Source of the DNA: Muraenolepis orangiensis
Taxonomy: Eukaryota > Chordata > Actinopteri > Gadiformes > Muraenolepididae
DNA length: 64,000 nt
Assembly: GCA_027704905.1 (NCBI GenBank)
Contig: CM051002.1
Coordinates: 5,348,574-5,412,573, forward strand
Direction: 5' to 3'
Position numbers and translations under genes: made by a program. The notes under the pieces are model-generated. The model did not search any database and was not told the origin of the DNA. It saw nothing but the letters and a program-made list of their open reading frames with translations. Positions 29,100 to 51,877 of this stretch are shown here, one piece after another. Numbering within the stretch: the first letter of the stretch is position 1; each line of letters begins with the position of its first letter.

Positions 29100-29699
29100 T
29101 CAAGATTCAGGTCTGCGATAATAAAGATATGGCGCGCAATAGCGGCGTTGATGTTTTTCTCAGCGCTTTCCCACTGTATGTGCTCCTCTGTGAAGTCCGA
29201 TGCGTTGCGATTGACATTTGGACCAATCGGGAGCTGATGCGCATTGTCAGCGCGGCGGTTATAACGAGCTGTGATTGGCTGGGTCCATTTTTTTCACCAA
29301 AAGGGGCGTATTTTCCCAAGCCATCTTTGACTGAATATTATTGAGCTTCATCCCAAGCCATTATTAACTTGTCTATCTACAGGATTCCTAATGCACTTGT
29401 TTTTTGACACGCTACACCATTGAACACCATATGAACCACAGGCTATAAAATAACATGGAGTTAATGCGAGTGTCCGTAGTTATAGTTATAATGGGGCGAG
29501 TGAAATATTGAAGATGACGCTGTCCGCCGCCGTCTGTGTTAACAACCACCGGCTAGCTAAGCTAAGCTAGTGGCGGTGGTGGTGGAGCTAGAGCCATGTC
29601 CGCCTCGCCTGTATGTGTTTGTCACTAGGTGACATTTGGCGATTGTTTTTTAATATCCTGGCATTACGCATTGCTTTGGGGACAACAACACTTGACAAG
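29100..29699 (+). promoter_or_regulatory. brpf3: Putative brpf3 promoter and untranslated first exon
   Basis: This is CpG-rich relative to its surroundings, with CCAAT-type boxes in both orientations (GACCAATCGG near 29220, GATTGGCTG near 29272). A consensus-like donor (ACAAG|GTAATT) follows 29699, and the next acceptor lies at 30569, just before the start codon. The exon contains a short upstream ORF beginning ATG 29595 and ending TAG ten codons later. Confidence 0.5.
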
Positions 29700-30587
29700 G
29701 TAATTTGCTCCGCTTTACCGGTTTGTTTAGGTCGGGGTTTGGGGTACAGACATTGCAGTTAAAGAGACGTGTCTCCTACTCGACCCGCGTTAAATATTAT
29801 CGCGTTGGTATAATAACATCAGTTCGCACTGGTCTAGGGTCTGTTTCACATTGTTGTGGGGAACGCACATAACACTACAGTTGGACATTATGCATGACAT
29901 GCGTTCCGCAACCTGTTCGCTATTGCCACATATAATTAGGCAGTAACTAATCAACTTGCAACACAACGAGTGTTGTCTCTGTTGTTGTGGCTGTGGAAAA
30001 TGGCTGACCAACCGTTAAAGCTCGAGCTGGTATTTATCGCCTTCCAACTGAGGGAGAGGGGGAGGGGAGGGGACAACATGGAGAAAGCAGGCATATGATT
30101 GGCTGCCAAGTAAACGCGAGGGTTTGATAGACTACCGGTTGAGCCAATCAGGAGTATGGTTGTGTGTTGCATGGAGGTCGTGCTTTAATGTAAGAGGTTT
30201 GTGCAGCTCTCTCTGTCTTGACCAATACTTTTGTTCCGAGTGTTTTGATCAAATGATTAAAATGATTATCACCGACCTTGTCATTGTACTGATGACATTG
30301 GCTTAATAATGCACAATACACTCGCGATGATTATCTCTTAAAAATGTATATCTTGAAAAATAGAATAAAAAGTGATTCATACTTGGATTGGATAATAATT
30401 GTTATATTATTGTTATCGTAATTATTAAAAAACCATGAATTATAATTAATTAATAATACATCTTATAATATCCTGTATAGCAATTGTATTGCTATATCAC
30501 TCACTATTAATTGAAAGCAGTTATAATGCTTTTTTTGTTTTGTTGTAACAGACCCCTTCTCTATTACAGGGGCAGGTGTAACCCTGG

Positions 30588-41950
<11,363 letters not shown>

Positions 41951-43865
41951 CCTTATAGCGGGTATGACGTTATAGCGTTCACGGGTTGCCTGTTACACAG
42001 AACGGAGAACGAAGGCCGGAGCTTCCGTGGAACTCCTAATATGTACAGGGTTACTTTTGGTTCAGACAGGTAGACGTTTTATATGGCACATGTGCTTTCT
42101 TTTTAGAATTTTCTTCTGATTCGTCATGAATTTTGTTTGTTCCACACAAACCACTGTTGCTATGTGTTTAAAAAGAAAAAAGCAAATATTTCAGGCCAAA
42201 GTGAAACGAGGCTTGGAAGTAGACAAAAATTGTACATATTTTATTGGAAAATAGATTAGCTGGATTCAAATAAATGTTTTAATAGATTTTATGGATGGAT
42301 GCGTGTTGGTAGTGTTGTCTCTGCTTTCTGCTCAGAGTGCCCGGGTTCCCCCCGGTGGTAAATCAGCCCAGTCCCGGAATCTAAAATAATATATTTGTCC
42401 TCAGATTAGAGTTTTGGTGTCAATTAATATCCTTATAAGGAAAGTTTTCATTATTTGATATATATATTTATATAATTGGCAAAAAGACAACACATGAAAG
42501 TGGGAAGCAAATATGTGGGGGAGCTACTCTGATGAATAGTCACCATTTAAAGTCATTACAATGCTGAGGATTGCAATTGCACATTGAGGAAATCCTACAA
42601 AAATGTTTTAATCGGATTGTAGTTCCTGATAAAGCACAATTGACCCGTTTAAAAAGACTATAATATACGTTTGGAAAAGCTATAATACATGACACCTACA
42701 TACATACGAGTCTGTTGCAAAATATTTCATGTATGGATTCCTACTTCACTGAAGAAATGTGCATGTATATATATATATATATACACTTGTAAATATGTAA
42801 ATGTGTTTATATTGGCTTACATTAAGTAATTTAAGGAATGCAAAGATCTAATTATAGGGTTTTAATTTATATTGTGTGACAGTTGAAGAGTGTTATTTAA
42901 AAAGTTGAAAAAATATGACATAGTATGATGATCAGTAGGTCTTTGTCATAGGGACGGCACTTCATCTAAATGTCAGACCACGTTCACTAGCGTTCAGTTG
43001 CCAGAACTGTGTAGGCGTGAGTGATTGCACTAGCCTGATATTTTCTTTTGTTTTAGGTGGTATTGGAGATATTTGATCTTGACATTTAAATAGTTCTGCA
43101 AGATCTACAATCTTTCCAAGACAATATTTTCTCACACAAATAAATACAGTTTTAAAAGGACGGGACTTGTGTGTCATCTGTTCATGAAACCTCATCACCT
43201 TGTGCAGCACCTTGATTAACAGCTCTCCGGTTTCAATAAAGACTTTCAAAAGTATTTAGACAAGGAGGACAGATATGTGAAGAGATCTTTATCAGATTGA
43301 GGATCGCACTATTTACAACTATTTATGCACAAAGGTAACCTGAATAAAGTTGGATCTGCTAATAAACTATTACAATTTAGCCAGGATCTTAATGTTGTAG
43401 TGGTTATTTAGTCAAAATAACGTGCATGTGTGCGTGTGTGACATACATATTACTTGTTGACCTAATGAATTACTTCAAAAAGTGATGATTGCAACGGATA
43501 GTGTGTTCAAACAAATTCAACACCATGTCATTCAACCTTTGCTACATTCACCGTCACTGTAAAGAAATCCCCTCACCGCTGTTGCAATAAAATATAAAAA
43601 CATAATAGCTTATAATACTTCATTTCGATTTTAACCGCATGAAACTATACATTTCCTGTCTAAAAACCTTCCCGGACTTAACTGAAAGCAATATCAATGA
43701 CCTGCTGGAAAGAATACCAGCGTCCATTTGTATCTTAAATAGTGTAAAACGTAGTGTTTAAAGTCCAAAAGTCAAAGTCCAAAGAGTTCCTTCAGTGGCC
43801 AGTGTGCAAACTATCGACGGGAAACGGTAGAGAAGCAGCGAGTAAGAGACCCCCCCCCAACCCCC
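41951..43865. other. brpf3 and mon1b convergent 3' regions
   Basis: An AATAAA signal near 42269 follows the brpf3 stop by about 320 bases. The remainder up to the mon1b stop is AT-rich without a coding frame I can support. Confidence 0.6.
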
Positions 43866-46800
43866 CTATAGCAGAGACATGGAGCCATTATCCGTGGAGT
43901 CCTGCTGCTCAGACTTCCGGGAACTCTTGCTGGGGTTGGGGGTGGTGGAGTATTTGGGTGGGTACCGTATGAAGAGACGGTCCTCCTCCTTCTTGATCCA
44001 CCGCAGAAGCTTGGTGATGGCCGTGATGGCGCAGGCCTTGGTCACCAGCGGGCTGAAGCAGGTGTACAGCTCAAATTTACTTGTGACCTGAAACATAACC
44101 GAAAACCGTAAACAATGAGCGAGGTGAGAAACCGGCAGACACCACTTTAGAGACCGTCTGCAACATTTGAGAGCTATAATGCGAGTGTCATTTTGTTAGA
44201 AATGCCATCCGTCAGCCATCTGTTCTGGTTGACTTGCACGTCTGCCTCTGTTTTAGCGATCACTATTCGATTTTAGACCGAAAGTCAAGTTTCTGACTCA
44301 TCAGGACATGGCTTGCCCGATTGGGGTTTGGGGAATCCATCTGGTCTGTTTTATCTCATCTATCATCTCAAGGACAAAGAAACAAAGAGAGGGAGAGAGG
44401 GAGGGAGAGAGGGAGAGAGGGAGGGAGGGTGTGTTTTTTGGGCTTGTTTATTTTCCAAATCTCTGTCACGACTGTCATACGTTACCTACAGCCCCTTTAA
44501 CAGGGAAGCTATGCTAACAAAACGGGGACACTATGTAAATTGTACATTTCTATATGGCTTTTCTAACCAGTGCGGCCACTCAAAGCGCTTTACAAGTCAT
44601 GCCTCACATTCACCCATTCATACACACATTCAACCACAGACAGCGGAGTCAGCCATGCTAGGAGACTGCCAGCACATCAGGAGCAGTTAGGGTGTCTTGC
44701 TCAAGGACACAGACCGTTTTTGCTAGGAGGAGGCGGGGATCGAACCAGCAACCTTCCGGTTGTGAGGCGACCGCTCTACCTCCTGAGGTGACGTACCCAG
44801 GCCAGCAGGGTCTCCCGTTGGGCCACATGGTAGATGAGCTTGAGGGGCCGGGAGGAGCTGTGGATGCGGCTGTGCATGTAACGGTAGAGGTCCAGCAGTC
44901 TCATCTTCTCCTGGTCGCTGCTGTACGGAGCCTCCATCTCTGGGCTGCAGGTTGGAACACACCATCAGGGGGAAGCACATACTGGGTCAACAAAAGTGCT
45001 TTGTTTTGAAGGGGAGAACATCATCATTATAATAACTCTTACACTCATCATCCTAACAAAAACATACTGTTGGTGTGGGTTGCAGAGAACAGTGTTTTGC
45101 ATGCCTCTCATCTCTTGAAATCCCTTTTCTGATTTAAATGAAAGATCAAAGTGAGAAATTGCATTTATACAAAGAAAAACAAAAAACTGTCAGGATTTGT
45201 AGCTATAATAATAATAATTTTAGACAGATTTTGTTTTTTGAACAATTCATTAGTGTAGAGTATTTTTGTTAAATAGACTATAGACAGTAGTATGCATCCT
45301 GGCAAATGCACAATTTTGGTCAATGCTCTCAAAAGAAAAAAAGCAATGCAGTTAGTCCTGTACGGTAGTACCAGTACCCGGGGGAATGAATGATCACAAC
45401 ACAACACACAACACAAACGCACACCGACCTGGTGAACTGGGTGAGCTGCCGGTGGTTATCGGGGACGTCGAAGGGCTTGTACATGAAGTGTCTGAGGTCT
45501 GAGACGCCCACCTGGCTCACGCTGTACGACTGGGCTTCGGCTATGAGGTTTAAAGAGTTCTGGGCCACCATGGCCTCCTCTATCCTCCTCTTGCAGTCCG
45601 CCACGGCGTAGAAAGCCTCCTTGTCGGTGGAGAGCAGCAGGAGGCAAACGGTGCACTCCGGAGGGTCCAGGTAGGATATGTACGCGTAGAAGTAACAGTC
45701 AGGGTTAAAGAGCGGCAGGCAGATGGGCGTCCAGATCTCCCCGGCCTGGAAGGCGGAGGAGGCGCTGATGAGGTTGAGGAGGAGGTGGACGTCGGCGGGC
45801 TCCAGCCGGGCGTCCTCGATCACCGTCTTCTCCTGGACGACGGTGACCAGCTGGTTCTTGGCAATGAGGATGGAGAACACCAGGTTGGGCGTGATGGCCT
45901 TCTGCAGGATCTGGCTCAGCGAGTCCCGGAGAGAGGAGGGCAGAGGTAGGCAGTGCACGGCCGCCAGCAGAAAGCTGGGGTCCCAGTCGACCAGGTTCAG
46001 CAGGCCGTCCAGGATCTTCTCCGAGCCGGCCAGCAGGCGGCGCAGGTCGTAGTTCTTCTTGTGTTCGAAGATGCGAGCGACGCTGGCCTGGGTGAGCATG
46101 CTGATGATCTGGTAGTACACGTACTGCAGCTCGCCACGCAGCTGCTGCTCCGACTGGCGACTGTTGGACACGCACACCAGGACTAAGGGACCCTTCTGCA
46201 GGAACACCACCGTGTGCCCATCTGGGAAGGACGAAGCACATGATTACAAAAGGTTTTCTATTGGGTAAGGTGTAGTGAGGAAAATAAGGGCCAAACCCAG
46301 TGCTTTGAAGGCTCACCTGAATAGACCGATCGAATCATGTTGTCACTGCTCTGGACGAACGACACGAGTGCCATCATGACGCCCATGGTGGACGAAAGGG
46401 CCTCTTCGCTGCCATAGCGGGAGTATATAGGCTTGCCCGCTTCGCTGAGGACGAAGACGTGCTTCCGGTGCTGCCTCCAGCTCTCGGCCGTCACGTCCTC
46501 GTCCCGGTGGGATTGAAAAAGAGGGAGAGCCTCTTCTTCGGCGACGCTCTCCGTCAACGGGGATGACGTGGCCTCGGCGCCCACACCCGGCTCCTCTAGC
46601 GTACTCCCGGCCAGCACGGTGACGACGAACTCCCCGGAACCGCCTTCACCGTCGTCAGCGGGAGCCTCGCTCGGAAGGTCAGCCGACTGAGCGGGTGCAC
46701 TGTCGTCTTCGGTCTCCTCCGTCTCGTTCTGGTCCGCATTCTGGTTCGGTTCGGCCTCTAGGGTCACACTCTGCTCGACGGCTGTAGGGTCTGGCAGTAG

Positions 46801-47080
46801 TGGCTCTGCTGGGTCTTCTGTGCTTACACTGGTTTCGCCCTCTCTGTCCACAACCTCCGCGTGATAAGGAAACATGTGATTGCCCAACAGGGAGAGAGAC
46901 GTAGCCAAGGTGTCCGCTGTAATTGCCAAACAAAATGAGACAGGTGAGATGAATATGTACGTAAATAATGGTTGGTCAACGGTTGAAAATAAGTGTACCG
47001 TTTGCACCGGGACTCTCAGATGGTTGATCACATATATTCAGACCTTCCGCAACATCTTTTTGTGGATTGACTCTCTCCAT
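43866..47080 (-). CDS. mon1b: Vacuolar fusion protein MON1 homolog B
   Basis: MON1 with CCZ1 forms the exchange factor that activates Rab7 during early-to-late endosome conversion. Five coding exons on the minus strand: 47080-46999, 46916-46317, 46221-45429, 44944-44797, 44087-43866; phases agree and give about 614 residues. The first 170 residues are acidic and low in conservation. The core starts HRKHVFVLSEAGKPIYSRYG, followed by longin-fold segments (KNYDLRRLLAGSEKILD; PLFNPDCYFYAYISYLD) and a conserved C-terminus (KFELYTCFSPLVTKA, KKEEDRLFIRYPPKYST). FVQSSDNMIRS and the RYPPKYST ending match MON1B rather than MON1A. The start ATG lies 19 bases into an exon whose acceptor precedes 47098. 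An untranslated exon probably ends at 47683 (donor GTGAGT). It converges with brpf3. Confidence 0.94.
44545..44790 (-). mobile_element. SINE family A copy abutting a mon1b splice donor
   Basis: Nearly full-length copy on the minus strand, so in the sense direction of mon1b. Its tRNA-like head (CCTCAGGAGGTAGAGCGGTC) begins only about six bases after the donor of the exon 44944-44797. Confidence 0.85.
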
Positions 47081-47830
47081 GTTACCATGTCACAGTTCCT
47101 GCAAGGGAGAGAGAGGTGTTTCACATGTGAGAACCTGGTCACTCCAGCCCAGACCATTAGCCCAAACACCAAGTAGCCAAACGCCACAGGGGCTTTGAAA
47201 TGGGAACACTGATCTGGTGCTTAAAGTCACATGATAAGAGACATATTAGTTCCAGGGAGTAATTTAAAACTGTAGGTGAGGAAACACCAACAATCAAAGA
47301 AACAGAAGAAGATGATGCAGTACAGTTCACCGCGTCATAAGTGTAGTTAAATTAAAAATGCAGTTAATTTAAAAACCTTCATTAAAAACGTTTAACAATT
47401 TGCCCATTCGCCAAATTGCATAACGCTCCTTAGTTTAAAGCATATGTCTCATATATCCTTGTTACAAATGTAACTTAGACAAACCCATTAATTTAAATCT
47501 GTAAACTGATGCTGCTCAATGGGTCGGTTCATTAGTCGGTCTGTCGTTGAAGCTAATGTGCTAACTGACAGCTAGACACCGACAAAACACACAGTTCGTG
47601 GCGTGGTCTTAACGCGAGTAACGGCGGTAACGACGAGTACTGAATGTGAACGTAAAGATATTGAAATAAAAACAACACTCACGACTTGTTATATCGTCGA
47701 AACTTAAGCACACCGGTAAAAGCTCACCAACACTATACGCTAAACGGTCGTATCATGAAAACATCAACAGCAGCAGCGAACTTCCGGGATCCATGAAGAC
47801 GACTCGAGAGGTTGACCAATCAATGAAGCC

Positions 47831-47911
47831 GGACCCGCCTACTGAGGTCCAAGAGGCCACCTGTCGATCACGTCATGTGACGAATTCTCTTGGACCTCAG
47901 TAGGCGGGTCC
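47831..47911. repeat. Perfect 25-base inverted repeat upstream of mon1b
   Basis: The arms 47831-47855 and 47887-47911 are exact complements (left arm starts GGACCCGCCTACTGAGGTCC) around a 31-base loop. The loop holds CACGTCATGTGAC. It lies about 150 bases upstream of the likely first mon1b exon. Confidence 0.9.
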
Positions 47912-48159
47912 AAGAGACCACCACCTGTCGAAAAAAACCTCCTCCTCCTTCCTGGTGGTGGGTTCAGGCTTCGTGGGACGTCACCAGCTGCCAGGCAGGC
48001 AGGGCTCGGTTCCGATAGTCCCATCGATCGCTAGTTAGTTGCATTCACCTTCCTGATAAAATTTTTTTTTTTTCATTTTTTCAGCTTGACACTCCATTGT
48101 GTGTTGCTGTAGTTGTTGTTCCGGAACGTTTGCTGGACTTTCTGGACTCATAACTCATC

Positions 48160-48440
48160 ACCATAGTTACTGCACTGTATTCATGATGCTGCTGCTGCTG
48201 CACTACTGGCACTTTAACATTTACGCTTTAAAAGATTTTTGTAAAAAAATGTTTTAAAAACATAATACATTCAACACATTTATCAGTCACTTTGCTGCTC
48301 TTTTTTTGTTTATTTTATTGTATATATTATTTCTATGGTGTTGTTTTGGAGATGTATACTGAGGGAGGGAATGGGGAGGAAGCGTTCCAATGTACCTGTT
48401 ATAAATGGCCAATAAAGATATCTTGTATCTTGTTGTTGTT
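48160..48440 (+). repeat. Interspersed repeat family C
   Basis: The longest copy in the window, from TACTGCACTGTATTCATGAT through GAGGGAGGGAATGGGGAGGA to AAAGATATCTTGTATCTTG. Intergenic between mon1b and the mucin-like gene. Confidence 0.75.
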
Positions 48441-48534
48441 GCTGATGCAGCTCGCCAAGAAACTCTCTCGGTCCGAGGAACAGATATGTATTATATATCC
48501 ACGTGTTTTAGCCGTTATCCCACTACGTCATTAG

Positions 48535-48574
48535 ACATATATTAATAAAACCAGAAGGTTTTATTAATATATGT
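48535..48574. repeat. Perfect 18-base-arm hairpin
   Basis: ACATATATTAATAAAACC, loop AGAA, then its exact complement. Intergenic, about 100 bases right of a family C repeat. Confidence 0.9.
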
Positions 48575-50513
48575 AACCCGTCCCAGAGCAATGGAAAGAG
48601 AGGGCGACACTCCTTGACCTTGACCTCGCCGATACGCGATCACGTGGTTCGTGTAGCTGTTGTCATGTCAACACTTGGTGGTTTGATTACTTATTAAGGG
48701 CCAAGGAACAGTTGATTCGATTTGGGTTCTATATCCTGATATAAACTTGATCTTAAAAAGTTTTATTTTTATTCAGTACTTCAGGTTTAATTGGCCAGAG
48801 CCGATTCCACCCCCCCCCTGTTTCAATATATGATATTGATATCACACATATAAAGTAATTTTCCAACAAGCAATATAGCCAAATTATTTAAGAAATACTG
48901 GTTTTAAACTTAAAAGTTAAAAAGTCAACAAACAGAATGTAATATTTATTTAAAAAATATTTCTTGTAGGTGGTGATATTAACCCAAATATTGTATTTTT
49001 ATTTGATTTGCTCCATTAAGCTTTGTGTTGTGAGCCTTGCCTATGAAAGTATAACATTGACACAGATTAAGAATGACATTGTCCACAAAGGAAAACCTTT
49101 TTTACCCTATGTCGATTATTTTAAAGCCATGATATATTCAATCCCATCTACGTGCAGATCCGGATCCGAATAAAGTGTGCTAGAGCTAGTATTGGTGGTT
49201 GCATTGCCTTTAATTTCCTTTAATTGTATCTTTATTTCTGCTTTACCAATTTAGGATTGACGCTTAGCTGGTGTTACAACACATCTGTTGTTTAAAATGT
49301 CGAAGAATCCTGTATCGTAATAGGATTTGGACTCAGTCATGATTTCCATTTGTTGACAGGTTGGATGGCTGAACAAAGGTGTATTTTCATCAGAACATAC
49401 AAGCAAACAACAGCCAGTTTACATATACAGTTTAATAATGTGACAGCCTACTCCCAATGTGTAATTAAGGGTATTACTACTGCATTAACTTTTGTATTGA
49501 CTCAGTTTGAGTCTTTTGAAAAGGCTTTGTTGTTTTCCATTTGTGGATTAAGTGTCCCTTTAAATAAGTCCCAACCAGTTTCAATTTGGCATCGGCACCC
49601 GATGGCTTACCAGAACAAGTCAAACTATTTTACACGGCTAAGAAAGGGTGTGTTTGAAGTGTTGTAGTTTGGCCCTGTCCTTCCTTGTGTTCTAAAGTCT
49701 GCTGTGTAGGGCTATCTTTCAGTGACCTACTGGTAAAACACATTGTATTGGAGTTACACACATAAACCGTTATACATTGTTGAATTGTAGTTTATTTAGT
49801 GAATGGGCAGTGGCCCGCTAAAAAGTGTATGGGCAGTGGTCAAAACCTTGAATTAAATTTTTGATATACATTTATGTATGAATTTTTATTTACTTTCTGT
49901 GATTGTTTGACACATTAAAATCTGTGTATTTGATGATCCACTGTGAGAGTCCATACATGTTCCATCATCATTAGGCTACACTTTCAATGCATGCCAAGTC
50001 AAGTCAATGTAATTGGTAATGTACATTGTCATTTATAAGAAAACATTAAAGTACAAATAGTAAAATGATAAATAATTTGTGTCTGTGGTGCTGGCCTGAT
50101 ATCCTTCAGGTGGGGATCACAGCGGCACACTGGAAAACAGAAGCAGACTGCGGTATGGTTAGCTGGGGTAGGGTGGACAAGGAACATGTGGAGAACCTCT
50201 AGTCTAGTACCGATCGGCAGCAGGGGTTAGGCTAGTGCTGGCTAACGGGTCGATTTAGCTGTAATGAGAGCATTCCTAGGAGTAAAACGACAATATAAAC
50301 AGGTAGGTTTTAAATTTAGATTAGAATATTTGAGTCACATGATGAGCAATTTCACGCAGTTCTATAGATGACATCATAAAGCACTGTGTTCTTTAAACCT
50401 TTACAGTTAAGCTAACTATTCTTATTACACTAATTTCCAAACTGACAACGAATTTCGAAGAAATTACAACTGAGATTTCCACCAAAAATATCTTTACTAC
50501 CAAGAGAGAACTA

Positions 50514-51057
50514 TGGATGAGGTAAGCTCATAATTACTGTACAATTTCATGCATTTACCATTGAAATAATCCACAACTGCTTCATCAAAATGAATCTTTG
50601 TGTCCACAGAGACTGGCTGATTACGTCCAAGGGTACAGTTCCTGTGTGTGGACATACAGGAACTTCCTGAAGCCGGTCCCAGCAGCAGCAGTGAGCTGCC
50701 CCGAGTCCAAACACGAGAGGATGGACACCGAAGAGGATGTCCAGGATAAAACCATGTAAGTCATTCTCAAGGAGAGGAAGCAGCCGAGGAGGAGGCTGGC
50801 CGGGTGGTGGAATGAGGCCCCTGATGGACAGGGCACCGAGAGACATGCTGGGCCCAGTGACAGGGACCTGCCGCCGGGCCAAACGCCCCAGACGCTAAAG
50901 AGAAATGTCCACACATTTCTTTCACAGTGATGCCAATTTATGCATCAAGCACAACAATAAAAACAATTGGCATAGCATATTTAATGGCCTGACTTTTGCA
51001 TAATTTCTATCAGAACTTTTCTCTAGACTCCAAAATTTGTGTCTGGCTCACAAATGT

Positions 51058-51138
<81 letters not shown>

Positions 51139-51544
51139 CTTTGGCGGGAAGCCAAGGCATGACGAGTGCCGTACCTTGGCACATACCAAAGCTACGCCCA
51201 GGAGAGCGAGGGCGAGAGTAGAGCTGTCCGCACCAGATTTATTATGTATGCATATGCATATGTGTGTAAGTATGACAAATTGAGAGAAAGAACCATATTG
51301 AGATTTAATCCAGATTAGAGAGACATGTAGGTGATCTGTAGTAACCTCAGGGCCCCTTATCTCCTTGGAAACAGACAATAAAGGACGTTTACAGAGATAT
51401 GACCTGCCCACTCCTACCTGCCACCTGCCAGGAATAGATGCTTTGTGTGTTTCTGGTTTACAGGGAGGGGAGAGTCAACACCGATAGGGCAACGTGGGGA
51501 CTTCCGCAACTGACTTTCTGTTCTCTTGTTACCAACCGCATGAG
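50514..51544 (+). CDS. Possible small spliced gene or 5' leader exons, unidentified
   Basis: Three pieces have good splice sites and a shared open frame: ATGGATGAG at 50514-50522 before GTAAGC; 50611-50756 ending in a perfect GTAAGT donor; and 51465-51544 between TTTACAG and GTGAGA. Joined they read MDERLADYVQGYSSCVWTYR... and continue about 75 residues. I recognise no family. If the next acceptor used is at 51868-51869, the frame ends 15 codons later, so these could instead be leader exons of the mucin-like gene carrying an upstream frame. No coding bias is convincing. Confidence 0.28.
51059..51134. repeat. (TC)n microsatellite
   Basis: About 37 TC units between the two last weak exons upstream of the mucin-like gene. 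Confidence 0.97.
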
Positions 51545-51877
51545 GTGAGACAAACTCCTTTTACTTTTACTAAAATGATCAATTGGGAGAAATAAGTGAT
51601 ATATTAGGTAACACGGATTGCGTTACTGTTCGACAGGGTTAGTTACTATCCTTCTTTTTGGTTTTATCTTTCTGTTGACGTAGAGGTTAAAAAGTAAAAA
51701 CTGGGATGCCTGGTAGGTTGTTGTGTATAAACACCTACTGCGTGGGGGTGAACTCACCTTTGACATACATTGTAATTCAAATCTACTTCTACTAGAACTT
51801 GATGATCTTGAAGGATTTACAACCGTTTCAAATCTGCAACCTTTGCGTTCTTTCCGTTTCTTAACGCAGAATGCAAA

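Larger units (their letters stand above)
47099..50513. other. mon1b 5' region and intergenic DNA
   Basis: Contains the mon1b leader intron, the untranslated exon ending at 47683, the inverted repeats and a family C repeat. From 48700 to 50500 it is AT-rich with no recognisable gene. Confidence 0.6.

Noticed and set aside
47839..48024. Short minus-strand frame near the mon1b 5' region
   Set aside because: Overlaps the inverted repeat, has no homology and no splice signals supporting it.
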